Below the pieces are notes generated by a model. That model did no database searches and was not told the origin of the DNA. It was given only the letters and a program-made list of their open reading frames with translations. A DNA stretch of 14,246 bases from positions 1 through 14,246 of the forward strand of contig CANGVB010000023.1 in assembly GCA_947456995.1 (NCBI GenBank). The letters run 5' to 3'. The position numbers and the translations under genes are program-made. Below are positions 1 to 7,582 of this stretch, one piece after another. Within the stretch, counting starts at the first letter, position 1. Each line of letters opens with the position of its first letter. The DNA is from Bryobacteraceae bacterium (GTDB lineage Bacteria > Acidobacteriota > Terriglobia > Bryobacterales > Bryobacteraceae).

Positions 1-354
1 GCCCTCTTCGAGCAGAAGCAGGGAGGATGCCTCGTTCTTGGCCGTCTCGGTTTCGCAGAATGCGATCTCGTGCTGAAAGGCAGTGAGCTGTTCTTGCGTG
101 GTTGCCTGCATCACTTGCTTCTTTAGCTTTGCGATCTTTTCGACGAAATCAGCGTTGGCGCCGCTGAGGCGGCGGATCTCGGCCTGATTCGACGTCAAGG
201 CCGCCTGATCGGCTTCAAGCCGCTTTTCGTGTGATTCGAGTTGTTTCTCGAGTTCAGCGATTTTCTTGGGGAGTCCGCGGATCTCTGCTTCGAGTTGAGA
301 GAGCTGACGGTCCATCCGTTGTAGTTGGAGTGCGAGTTGAACTTCCTGAGCCAT
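1..354 (-). CDS. Zinc-ribbon coiled-coil protein (DUF164/CdsZ-like), 3' end cut by window
   Basis: The minus strand is open from the ATG at 354-352 to the left window edge, giving 118 N-terminal residues without a stop. The protein starts MAQEVQLALQLQRMDRQLSQ and is almost entirely charged heptad-like helix rich in L, E, K, Q and A, followed by QEQLTAFQHEIAFCETE. This matches the N-terminal coiled-coil hairpin of the C4-type zinc-ribbon family (PF02591, DUF164), in which the four zinc cysteines sit at the C-terminus, here outside the window. Family members include chlamydial CdsZ and Helicobacter FlgZ (HP0958). The start lies 7 bases after the murJ stop, so it is probably the last visible gene of the dipeptidase-murJ transcript. 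I see no good Shine-Dalgarno sequence, so translation may depend on coupling to murJ. Another coiled-coil family is possible because the ribbon itself is not seen. Confidence 0.72.
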   Translation of the reverse strand, partial: MAQEVQLALQLQRMDRQLSQLEAEIRGLPKKIAELEKQLESHEKRLEADQAALTSNQAEIRRLSGANADFVEKIAKLKKQVMQATTQEQLTAFQHEIAFCETETAKNEASSLLLLEEG

Positions 355-361
355 GGAGTAG

Positions 362-1957
362 CTACAACTTACCACGCAAAAAGGGCAAACGGCGTTTTAA
401 TGGTCCGGCCATTGCATCGGTGGCCATGGCAAGTTCTTCGACGCCGAGCGCTCTGGCGGCAAAATAGAAGACAATTGCGCCGGCGGGGATGGCTGCGGCG
501 AGTTGGGCGAGAAAGGGCAATTGATCCATTGCGCGAACGATCAGCCACACCACGACTCCCATGGCAAGGGTGGCTGCGAGGGCCTTGGAGAGGCTGGTCC
601 AGAGCATGCGGCCGTACAAACCACCGATCCTCTTGCGCATGAGGAGAAAGAGAGTGATTGAGCTGAAAAGTGCGATCCCGGAGGTGGAAATGGCAAGGCC
701 AGCGTGCTTGAGATCGAATACGTCCACCATGATCCTGGCCAGAGCGTAGTTGACGATCACGCTGCCGAGGGAAACCATCATTGGTGTGCGGGAATCTTTT
801 AGAGCATAAAAGGCGGGGCTCAAGACCTTGAGTGCAGAGTAGCCAGTGAGGCCGGCGGCAAAGCAGGAAAGCGCGAGGCCGGTTTGTTGCGTGTCGTAGG
901 CGTTAAACTGGCCACCCTGGTAGATCGCACCAATCATGGCGTGTCCGAGAAGAACCAGGCCGGCTGAACTCGGGATGGTGAGTAGAAAGACGAGGCCCAA
1001 AGAGCGAGAGAGCGTTCTCCGGAATTCGTCCCAGTTCTCTGCGGCAGCGCTGCGTGAAACTGCCGGTAGTGTGGCGCTGGCGATGGCGACGCCAAACAAA
1101 CCCAGTGGCAGTTGCATGAAGCGGAAGGCATAGTTCAACCAGCTTACGGAGCCGTTTGGCCCTCGCACAGGATCGATCAGTTCAGAGGCGATGTTTGAGT
1201 TGACCAGAACATTGATCTGCGTTGCCGCATTTCCCAAAATGGCAGGCCCCATCATGATGAGGATGTGTCTGAGGCCGGGATCGGAAAAATCAAAGGTAGG
1301 TTTGAAGATAAAGCCTGCCTTGATCAATGCAGGCACTTGGAATCCGAGTTGCAGAGCGCCCCCAGCGAGAACTCCCCAGGCCATGCCTTCGATTGCAGTG
1401 ATGCCGAATTGGGGGCCAAGCCAGGGGCCGGCGATCACGCCGACGATGACGCTGCCGATGTTGAAGAACGTAGAGGAAAGAGCTGGAACCGCAAACTGCT
1501 TTAGCGAGTTGAGAATGCCCATCGCCTGTGCAGCCAGGGCTACCAGGAGCAGGAAGGGGAACATGATTGAGGTGAGGTGGGCGGCAAGCTCCAGCTTGCC
1601 TGGAGTGTTCTTAAAGCCCGGTACCGCAAGGTTGACCATTTCTTTGCTGAAGATGGCACCCAGGGCACAAATCAAACCCACTACCAGGATCAATGTGGTG
1701 GCCACAAGATTGGCCAGGCGTGCCGCATCCTCGCGGCCCTTGTTTTGCAGGCTTTCTGTGAAGGCTGGAACGAATGCGCTGGACAACGCCCCTTCGGCGA
1801 AAAGATCGCGGGTCAGATTCGGAATCTGGAAGCCGATGCGATAGGCGTCGTAGGGCATGGTGGAGCCGAAGAGGCGGCTCATGACCATCTCGCGCACCAA
1901 GCCTGAGACGCGCGAAAGCGCAACCGCAAAGCTCATGATCGAAGCGGATCGAACCAC
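362..1957 (-). CDS. murJ: Lipid II flippase MurJ (MviN)
   Basis: Integral inner-membrane protein of the MOP superfamily that moves lipid II across the cytoplasmic membrane for peptidoglycan synthesis. The 531 residues and many hydrophobic segments fit the usual roughly 510-550 aa and 14-helix fold. The N-terminal signature is clear: SRVSGLVREMVMSRLFG (about 15-31), YDAYR, then IPNLTRDLFAEGALSSAF (about 45-62). By alignment with E. coli MurJ, R16, R22, D37 and R50 occupy the positions of functional R18, R24, D39 and R52. The start is uncertain. The GTG at 1957 is used here, but it has no spaced Shine-Dalgarno site. The frame stays open upstream and reads SQTEQQSAAESSATVSKG back to a CTG at 2014-2012, which overlaps the dipeptidase stop as CTGA and would give 550 aa. 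An internal ATG at 1936 would remove conserved-looking residues. The gene lies downstream of the M20 dipeptidase on the same strand. Confidence 0.95.
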   Translation of the reverse strand: MVRSASIMSFAVALSRVSGLVREMVMSRLFGSTMPYDAYRIGFQIPNLTRDLFAEGALSSAFVPAFTESLQNKGREDAARLANLVATTLILVVGLICALGAIFSKEMVNLAVPGFKNTPGKLELAAHLTSIMFPFLLLVALAAQAMGILNSLKQFAVPALSSTFFNIGSVIVGVIAGPWLGPQFGITAIEGMAWGVLAGGALQLGFQVPALIKAGFIFKPTFDFSDPGLRHILIMMGPAILGNAATQINVLVNSNIASELIDPVRGPNGSVSWLNYAFRFMQLPLGLFGVAIASATLPAVSRSAAAENWDEFRRTLSRSLGLVFLLTIPSSAGLVLLGHAMIGAIYQGGQFNAYDTQQTGLALSCFAAGLTGYSALKVLSPAFYALKDSRTPMMVSLGSVIVNYALARIMVDVFDLKHAGLAISTSGIALFSSITLFLLMRKRIGGLYGRMLWTSLSKALAATLAMGVVVWLIVRAMDQLPFLAQLAAAIPAGAIVFYFAARALGVEELAMATDAMAGPLKRRLPFLRGKL

Positions 1958-2010
1958 CCCTTTGGAAACGGTCGCAGATGATTCTGCGGCACTTTGTTGT
2001 TCGGTTTGGC

Positions 2011-3390
2011 TCAGGCGCTTTCTGCTCCGTACTGTTCGAGGAAGTGAGAAAGCGTTTTGATGCCGAGGTAGTAATGCTCGAGCTTGTACTTTTCGTTTGG
2101 TGAATGGAGGCCGTCGTCAGGCAAACCAAAGCCCATCAGGATTGTTGGGATTCCAAGATACTGGTGGAACTCACCGACAATCGGGATGGAACCGCCAGAG
2201 CGGATGAATACCGTCTGCTTGCCCATCATGTCTGCGAAGGCCTTAGCGGCAACATCCATGGCGGGATGATTGGGATCGACCATCAACCCCGGGCCTTGCG
2301 AGAGAATCTTCACGGTGCACTGAATGCCCTTGGGGGAGTTCTCCGCTACGAAGGACTTCACAGCTTCCACTACTTTGGCTGGATCCTGATTTGGCACCAG
2401 ACGGAGAGATACTTTTGCGGTGGCCGTTGCCGGGATTACTGTTTTTGCGCCAGCACCAGTAAAGCCGCCGGCGATGCCATGAACCTCAAGGGTTGGGCGT
2501 GACCAGACGCGTTCGAGGACGCTGCGGTCTGGTTCGCCGGTGAGGGTTGTTGAACCCACTTCGTCCTTGAGCATCGCTGCCTCAGAGAAGGGAAGCGATT
2601 GCCAGGAAGCCAGTTCTTCAGCAGCGGGTTCTGCAACGCCATCATAGACGCCAGGAATCAGAATGCGCCCATCGGCGTCTTTGGTTTTGGAAAGCAGTTC
2701 GATCAGGCCAAAAACGGCGTTTGGTGCAGCCCCGCCATAGAGGCCTGAATGCAGATCGCGCGAGGGACCCTGCGCCACGATTTCCATGTAAACCAGCCCG
2801 CGCAGGCCAATGCATAGAGTGGGCAAGCCTTCTGCATATAAGGCCGTGTCGCTTACCAGCGCCACATCTGCTTTGAGCTTTTCGCGATGAGCAGGAACGT
2901 ATTTCGAAATCGACTTGCCGCCAATTTCTTCTTCGCCCTCGATGATGACTTTGATGTTCACCGGCAGTTTGCCGTTGATCGCCATCAAGCCTTCGAGCGC
3001 CTTGACGTGCATGTAGAACTGCCCCTTGTCATCGACCGAGCCACGGGCGTAGATATTGCCATTGCGAACGGTGGGTTCAAAGGGTGGAGTTTCCCACAGT
3101 TCGAGCGGATCTGGTGGCTGGACGTCATAGTGCCCATAGCAAAGCACGGTTGGCTTGCCTTCGGCGTGCAGCCAGTCTGCGTAGATCAGCGGGTGGCCTT
3201 CGGTTTCGATGATTTCAACATTTTCGAGGCCAGCGGTGCGCAGTTTGTCTGCTGTGTATTCGGCTGCGCGGCGTACGTCGCCAGCGTGCTCTGGAAGCGT
3301 CGAAACACTGGGGATCCGGATGAGTTCAAAGAGTTCGTCGAGAAGACGTTGGCGGTTTTGATCCACCCAGGAATTTACTTGTTGGGACAT
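2011..3390 (-). CDS. M20-family dipeptidase (carnosinase/PepV-like metallopeptidase)
   Basis: A 459-aa cytoplasmic di-zinc peptidase of family M20, in the subgroup usually annotated as dipeptidase (M20/M25/M40). It probably hydrolyses dipeptides or short peptides with free termini. The metal site is complete: H87 in CYGHYDVQPP with catalytic D89 two residues later, bridging D120 in RGSVDDKGQ, the catalytic and metal glutamates in EGEEEIGG (about 153-154), D181 in VSDTA, and H429 in GLHSPNE. The lid/dimerisation domain (about 190-310) keeps the conserved RDLHSGLYGG with H214, which in the family reaches the partner active site. Length is normal and no signal peptide is visible. Its ATG at 3390 is 54 bases from the divergent MBL gene, so the two share a very short promoter region. 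murJ follows after at most 53 bases. The exact substrate cannot be read from sequence. Confidence 0.93.
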   Translation of the reverse strand: MSQQVNSWVDQNRQRLLDELFELIRIPSVSTLPEHAGDVRRAAEYTADKLRTAGLENVEIIETEGHPLIYADWLHAEGKPTVLCYGHYDVQPPDPLELWETPPFEPTVRNGNIYARGSVDDKGQFYMHVKALEGLMAINGKLPVNIKVIIEGEEEIGGKSISKYVPAHREKLKADVALVSDTALYAEGLPTLCIGLRGLVYMEIVAQGPSRDLHSGLYGGAAPNAVFGLIELLSKTKDADGRILIPGVYDGVAEPAAEELASWQSLPFSEAAMLKDEVGSTTLTGEPDRSVLERVWSRPTLEVHGIAGGFTGAGAKTVIPATATAKVSLRLVPNQDPAKVVEAVKSFVAENSPKGIQCTVKILSQGPGLMVDPNHPAMDVAAKAFADMMGKQTVFIRSGGSIPIVGEFHQYLGIPTILMGFGLPDDGLHSPNEKYKLEHYYLGIKTLSHFLEQYGAESA

Positions 3391-3444
3391 GCGGGAACTT
3401 TCAGTTTAGCCTTTGAGTGCGGGTTGCGTTCTAATAGAAGCCGC
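3391..3444. promoter_or_regulatory. 54-base divergent intergenic region (dipeptidase / MBL gene)
   Basis: The starts of two divergent genes are separated by only 54 bases, so promoter elements for both must lie here or inside the opposite gene's first codons. On the plus strand an AT-rich TCTAATAG (about 3429-3436) could serve as a -10 element, but no -35 box at the right spacing is visible. I assign the region by position, not by a convincing motif. Confidence 0.35.
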
Positions 3445-4665
3445 ATGTCCTTTTCGCGACGCCATTTCTTGAGCGGCCTGATCGCCGCGCCCATGCTTGC
3501 ACAGCCCGATCAATTGCCTGCCTGGTCTCCGGGTACGCTGGAAATTCATCACCTCTCCACGGGCCGTGGCAATTGCACTCTTACGATTGCTCCTGACGGC
3601 AGCACCCTCATGATTGATGCCGGGGCACAGATGCCGAGCGCAGAGCAGCTTCAGTATTATGTGCCTGCTTATCCGGATACCAGCCGCAGACCGGGCGAGT
3701 GGATGGCCCGCTACACGCAGCGTCATTTGGCGCGGGCAGGCCGCAAAGAGATCGACCAACTCTTTCTTACGCATTTCCACAGCGACCACATGGGCGAGTA
3801 CAAGGCCGACCTGCCGCAATCCAGGCACGGCGACTACAAGCTGACTGGAATTACCGACATCGCCGAAGCGATCCAGATCGGGAAAATCGTGGATCGAGGA
3901 TATCCGAATTACGATTATCCGGCTCCGGTGAATGATCCAGGCACACGCAATTACCGCAAGTTTATCGAGAGCGCTTCCCAGCGCAAGACGGTGGTTGAAG
4001 CCTTCCGGCCTGGTTCGGCGAGCCAACTTGGCCCTAAGTCCAAGATCGAGAATTACGAAGTCAGAAACGTGGTTGCCAATGGCCAGCTTTGGACTGGCAA
4101 GGGTGAGGAGTTCAAGGCGACTTTTCCTGACGTCAAGACCCTGAAGCCCGCCGACTATCCTTCGGAGAATATGTGCTCGGGTGGAATCAGGATTCGCTAT
4201 GGTGCCTTTGATTACTTTCACGGAGGGGATCTTTGTGACGGCAGTGCTTATGGCACGCCAGCCTGGCGGAACATCGAAACGGCGGCGGCGAAAGTGGTTG
4301 GGCCTGTCGATGTGGCGCTGGCCAGCCACCACGGCTATATCGATTCCACGGGGCCTGATGTGGTTCGCGCGCTGCGTCCGCGGGCCTTCATTATTCATGC
4401 CTGGGATTCAGCACACCCGACGATGCCTGCGTTGCACAACATGCTGAGCCAGGAGTTGTATACGGGGCCGAGAGACATCTTTTCGACAGCGATGAAGGCG
4501 GAAGCACTGGTTGCGATCCGGCGAATGAATCAGCTAAAGGCAAACCTGGGCCACATTGTGATTCGTGTTGCGCCTGGGGGGGCGAGCTATGAGATTCTCG
4601 TCACCAGTAACTCGGATGAATCCGATCGCGTTACTGCGCGTTTTGGCGCGTACGTGAGCGCTTAA
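3445..4665 (+). CDS. Exported metallo-beta-lactamase-fold hydrolase, ComEC-C-terminus-like, Tat signal
   Basis: A 406-aa protein starting MSFSRRHFLSGLIAA: a twin-arginine motif (S-R-R-H-F-L) followed by a short hydrophobic stretch, so Tat export with metals already bound is likely. The mature part shows an MBL fold: IHHLSTGRGNCTLTI and TLMIDAGAQ (about 34-62), the metal motif LTHFHSDHMG with H110, H112, D114, H115, a GGDLCD segment (D262) as third ligand region, and LASHHGYIDSTG (H295-H296) near the C-terminus. The last motif resembles the SHHG of the MBL domain of ComEC, the DNA-uptake channel. However, the metal motif here is HxHxDH, where ComEC normally has HxDxDH. There are no channel-type membrane helices, so this is a stand-alone soluble enzyme of unknown substrate. 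I chose the ATG at 3445 because the open frame upstream is antisense to the dipeptidase and the signal peptide begins here. The stop overlaps that of the convergent TIGR03437 gene. Confidence 0.85.
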   Translation: MSFSRRHFLSGLIAAPMLAQPDQLPAWSPGTLEIHHLSTGRGNCTLTIAPDGSTLMIDAGAQMPSAEQLQYYVPAYPDTSRRPGEWMARYTQRHLARAGRKEIDQLFLTHFHSDHMGEYKADLPQSRHGDYKLTGITDIAEAIQIGKIVDRGYPNYDYPAPVNDPGTRNYRKFIESASQRKTVVEAFRPGSASQLGPKSKIENYEVRNVVANGQLWTGKGEEFKATFPDVKTLKPADYPSENMCSGGIRIRYGAFDYFHGGDLCDGSAYGTPAWRNIETAAAKVVGPVDVALASHHGYIDSTGPDVVRALRPRAFIIHAWDSAHPTMPALHNMLSQELYTGPRDIFSTAMKAEALVAIRRMNQLKANLGHIVIRVAPGGASYEILVTSNSDESDRVTARFGAYVSA

Positions 4666-7091
4666 CGGATCCGGACGACGACCACGCCTTTTTGCCGGCG
4701 GTCTTCGCCGAAGGCGATCGCTTCGACGCTGTTGGATTTGCTGTTCACACGTACGGGCAGGTTGACCACCTGTTGCCCGGGTTGCCCGGGTTGCCCGGGT
4801 TGCTGTTGTACGGGAGGCGAGCCGATCCAGGCGATGCCTTCCGGGTTGGGGATGATCTCCAGATCGCCATTCTCGAGGTTGTAAACCAGGACTTGTGAAC
4901 CGGCATTGCCTGCGCGAACGCCTCGGGCCACGACCCGGCGAATGGATGGCAAGACTCCAAGAAAATTCACAGCTACAAAACCTTCCGGGGTAGGCAGGAG
5001 GCGGGACTCAGTCCGTTCGAGATCGAAGAGAACCAGGCCTGCATCGCCGTTGATGCGATTGTTGGCTTGAGCCACGATCAGGTTGAGAGCCGGGACACGG
5101 GTGCCGCCTGAGAAGTTACTCACGCCCTGCGGCAGGTCGAGGCGAAGGACAGTTGCGTTGACGCCATCGAGAGCGTAGAAGGTGTCAGAGGTGTTGCGGT
5201 TTGCCGGGTCTACGTTGGAGCCGATCAGGAAGTCGTTGATCTCATCGGCGCCGCCTGTGGCGTTGAACTTGCCTGAGCCGGGTAAGCTGACGGCTTGGAA
5301 TCTTCTGGCCGCCAGATCAAAAAGCATGAAGCCGTCTGCGGTGCAGGGGTTCTTAAAGGCACGGTCTTCTGCGCGGGCACCGAGCAGGGCAATGCCGCGT
5401 GAGAGTTCGAGGTTGAAGACCGGAATGTTGGCTACACAACCGGCGAAGAACCAGGCTTCGGGAAGAGCGATGCTCTGTGAGGGGCCTTCTGGCGGGAAAT
5501 AGGCGAAGCCATGATTGCCCTCTGCATTGCGAACAGCCACATAGTAGTTTCTTGTTTGAGCATCCATGTAGAAGGGCGTTGGGGTGCGTAGTGCAGGTAA
5601 GCCGCCTGGCCCACCGGGTTGCTGTTGCGGGGCTGGTGCGACGATTGGGAGCCAGCCAGCAGGGAAGTCGCGCTGGCTGACAATGTCGCCTTGCGCCGAG
5701 AGCACCGCCACTTTGGCTTTTGTGGGGTTCTCGATGCTGTCGCCCACCGTGATCACGAATTGATTATTGAACTGTCCAATGCCGGTCAGGAGCCGGTTGA
5801 AGCCGTCGCCCAGGTCGATGTTCTGGAATCGCTGGAGGAGACCCTGTAGATTCACACCAGCACCGGGGGCACCACCTGCTGCTGCCTGTTCTTCCACTGC
5901 ACCGGTCTCTGAATCGATCCGGTAGGCTTTTCCGGGGACCCCGGCGGTGGCTGGTACGACCGCAACGAAATCACCTCCGACGATTCCATTGATGTTTGCG
6001 GCAGCCTCAGGTAGGGTTGCCAGGACGGCATCGCTTGATCCAGGTCGGAAAATTCTCACTTTGTCGCTGACCGCCGCAGGTTGGCCCGGTTGTGCGGTGC
6101 CCCTGAAGGGTCCTTCAAATGCTGCAAAATTGGCAGAACCCACGCCGTCGATAAAGGGAGTGATTGCCTGGGCCTGAGCCGTTGTGAGGCAGCCCTCGAT
6201 TTTCAGGAGTTCCATCTTTCGAATGTCGATGCGATAGCTCGGGTAGCAGGTATCGGTTCCGCGAACTGCGTTGGCATTGAGGAAAAGGCCATTGACGTCG
6301 CTTGAGCGGAGGTTTCTCAGGTCAGGACTTCCGGCCGGTAAGGGAATGAAGTTGACCTCGGATTCTCTGGGGCCCCGATCCATGGTGAGGAGATTGGCCT
6401 CGACGTTGTTGGCAATCAAAAGGACGGTATCTCCGTTTGTCGCTCCTTCCGGGGTCTTCACCTCAAGGACGAATTCTCCGGGGCGTGTTGTCGAATACGT
6501 CGCTGTCGCTTCGGCCTGGATGCCGCCCACGAAGACACTGATGGCTGCTCTTGGGGTTGCGGGGTCGGTGGCGGCTTCTCCGGTGGGTACGCGGGGGTCG
6601 GTTGGGCCCAGGGACGTGGCGCTCAATTGCATGGTGCCCTCGCTGCCAAGGTTGGCTACAGGGCCAAATCCACTTGCGTTGCCCGAGCGGACGGCGGGGG
6701 CGAGGTTCTGAATTTGAAGCCGGACGGGTCTTGATGTCTGCTCGCCGCGTCGCACCACGAGGTTTACCAGGCCGTTGGGTGTTTCGAGGGGGACTTGCGC
6801 TGTGATGCGGGACGGGGTTGCCTCGACGATGGGTGCGGGCCGGTTATTGATGAGCACTTGAACAGCTGGGTCGCCGAATTGCGTTGGGAGAGGGAGTGAA
6901 TCGGCTTTCCAACCTTCGGGCGGTGCGAGGTTGATGCCGTTGATATGGATCAAGCCGCCCTGGCCAACGACTGCTGGTGCCGGAAGTTGCGAAAAGGCGT
7001 TTACTACTCCGCGGGGCTGCAAAACTGGCGCGGTGGGGGCTTGTGCGTGAAGGCTTGCAGCAAGGGTGAGAGAGAAAGCGAATTTTCGCAT
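4662..7091 (-). CDS. Large secreted TIGR03437-type protein (Solibacter/Bryobacter family) with probable beta-propeller-like C-terminal part
   Basis: An 809-aa protein from the ATG at 7091. It begins MRKFAFSLTLAASLHAQ, a typical Sec signal peptide with likely cleavage after about residue 16. Residues about 27-135 (GVVNAFSQL, GGLIHINGINL, LPLPTQFGDPAVQVL, NNRPAPIVEATPSRITAQVP) match the TIGR03437 Ig-like region. Residues about 150-235 (LSATSLGPTDPRVPTGE, ISVFVGGIQAEA, VKTPEGATNGDTVLL) match its second half. The remaining 570 or so residues are repeats of short beta-strand and loop segments, consistent with a propeller or other beta-rich fold, with two proline/glutamine/glycine-rich linkers (QQQPGGPGG and PGQPGQPGQQ). 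Cysteine pairs suggest disulfides outside the cytoplasm. Function is unknown; surface binding or adhesion is a guess. An in-frame start at 7142 (17 extra residues) is less likely because it buries the signal peptide and overlaps the divergent gene. Confidence 0.82.
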   Translation of the reverse strand: MRKFAFSLTLAASLHAQAPTAPVLQPRGVVNAFSQLPAPAVVGQGGLIHINGINLAPPEGWKADSLPLPTQFGDPAVQVLINNRPAPIVEATPSRITAQVPLETPNGLVNLVVRRGEQTSRPVRLQIQNLAPAVRSGNASGFGPVANLGSEGTMQLSATSLGPTDPRVPTGEAATDPATPRAAISVFVGGIQAEATATYSTTRPGEFVLEVKTPEGATNGDTVLLIANNVEANLLTMDRGPRESEVNFIPLPAGSPDLRNLRSSDVNGLFLNANAVRGTDTCYPSYRIDIRKMELLKIEGCLTTAQAQAITPFIDGVGSANFAAFEGPFRGTAQPGQPAAVSDKVRIFRPGSSDAVLATLPEAAANINGIVGGDFVAVVPATAGVPGKAYRIDSETGAVEEQAAAGGAPGAGVNLQGLLQRFQNIDLGDGFNRLLTGIGQFNNQFVITVGDSIENPTKAKVAVLSAQGDIVSQRDFPAGWLPIVAPAPQQQPGGPGGLPALRTPTPFYMDAQTRNYYVAVRNAEGNHGFAYFPPEGPSQSIALPEAWFFAGCVANIPVFNLELSRGIALLGARAEDRAFKNPCTADGFMLFDLAARRFQAVSLPGSGKFNATGGADEINDFLIGSNVDPANRNTSDTFYALDGVNATVLRLDLPQGVSNFSGGTRVPALNLIVAQANNRINGDAGLVLFDLERTESRLLPTPEGFVAVNFLGVLPSIRRVVARGVRAGNAGSQVLVYNLENGDLEIIPNPEGIAWIGSPPVQQQPGQPGQPGQQVVNLPVRVNSKSNSVEAIAFGEDRRQKGVVVVRIR
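4773..4799. repeat. Three tandem copies of 9-bp TTGCCCGGG
   Basis: TTGCCCGGG occurs three times head to tail and is followed by a degenerate TTGCTGTTG. On the coding (minus) strand it gives the PGQ triplets of the PGQPGQPGQQ linker near the C-terminus of the TIGR03437 protein. The unit length is a multiple of three, so slippage would alter linker length without breaking the frame. Confidence 0.9.
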
Positions 7092-7126
7092 AAGACTATC
7101 TAACACCATTGCTACGCTGGTGTTGC

Positions 7127-7558
7127 GTGGGATCAGATCCAAATTCAGGACTTCGCTTTGAGTGCCAGCCGGGGTGTCGCAAGTGTTGCGAGGTTTCCGG
7201 TTACGTCTACCTTACCGAGGATGACGTTAGCGCTGCTGCCCGTTTTCTGAAGATGGAGCAGCAGGACTTTGAGGCTCGTTACATCTATCGAACGCGGAAT
7301 ATGCGCCGGGTTCGCAAGCCCAGGGGCAAGTCTAAGCAATGCCCGTTTCTTGATGAAGGTGGCTGTGGGATTCATCCGGTTAAGCCCGTACAGTGTCGGC
7401 TATTCCCGTTTTGGCCCGAATTGGTGGAAGATCGCAAGGCCTGGAAGAAGACTGGGAGCTGGTGTCCGGGAATTGGGCAGGGGCCTCTGATTCAGATTGG
7501 AACAGCTTTGGAGCTGGCCAACGAAATGCGGGAGAAATATCCCGATGCCTACGAATAG
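7127..7558 (+). CDS. YkgJ-family cysteine-cluster protein (PF03692, zinc/iron-chelating)
   Basis: A small soluble protein of 143 aa (GTG start at 7127), or 149 aa from a TTG at 7109. It has the family hallmark ECQPGCRKCCE (CxxxCxxCC), then CPFLDEGGCGIHPVKPVQCRLFPFWPE and a final SWCPGIG, giving eight conserved cysteines that could bind zinc or an iron-sulfur cluster. PF03692 was formerly labelled flagellin N-methylase because of a region shared with FliB. This protein is far shorter than FliB and has no visible methyltransferase domain, so methylation cannot be claimed. I prefer GTG because the resulting N-terminus, MGSDPNSGLRFECQPG, resembles family members and keeps clear of the divergent gene. 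Neither start has a good Shine-Dalgarno site. It lies just upstream of the flagellar operon on the same strand, separated by 113 bases with a separate promoter. Confidence 0.85.
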   Translation: MGSDPNSGLRFECQPGCRKCCEVSGYVYLTEDDVSAAARFLKMEQQDFEARYIYRTRNMRRVRKPRGKSKQCPFLDEGGCGIHPVKPVQCRLFPFWPELVEDRKAWKKTGSWCPGIGQGPLIQIGTALELANEMREKYPDAYE

Positions 7559-7562
7559 CTAG

Positions 7563-7578
7563 CGCCCGATTTTGGGCG
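7563..7578 (+). other. Small GC-rich hairpin after the YkgJ gene
   Basis: CGCCC and GGGCG arms (5 bp) flank a GATTTT loop, beginning five bases after the YkgJ stop codon. It could help end transcription or protect the 3' end. No T-run follows, so it is not a classical intrinsic terminator. Confidence 0.4.
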
Positions 7579-7582
7579 GAGT

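Noticed and set aside
1191..1844. 217-residue plus-strand open frame
   Set aside because: Antisense to murJ, whose membrane segments and conserved residues are clear. Composition of the shadow is not protein-like.
3412..3436. Sigma-70 promoter with TTGAGT and CTAATA boxes ahead of the MBL gene
   Set aside because: Spacing between the boxes is about 12-13 bases, too short for a normal -35/-10 pair.
2887..3444. Upstream in-frame extension of the MBL protein (186 extra residues)
   Set aside because: It runs antisense through the conserved dipeptidase catalytic region, has no family-like features, and the Tat signal peptide begins cleanly at 3445.
3406..4398. 330-residue minus-strand open frame
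   Set aside because: It is antisense to the MBL gene, arginine/histidine-rich and without recognisable domain. The plus-strand frame carries all the conserved motifs.
7092..7142. 17-residue N-terminal extension of the TIGR03437 protein
   Set aside because: It would place polar residues before the signal peptide and overlap the YkgJ gene start. The ATG at 7091 gives a standard signal peptide.
7563..7578. Intrinsic terminator for the YkgJ gene
   Set aside because: The 5-bp stem is short and is not followed by a run of T, so it is reported only as a hairpin.
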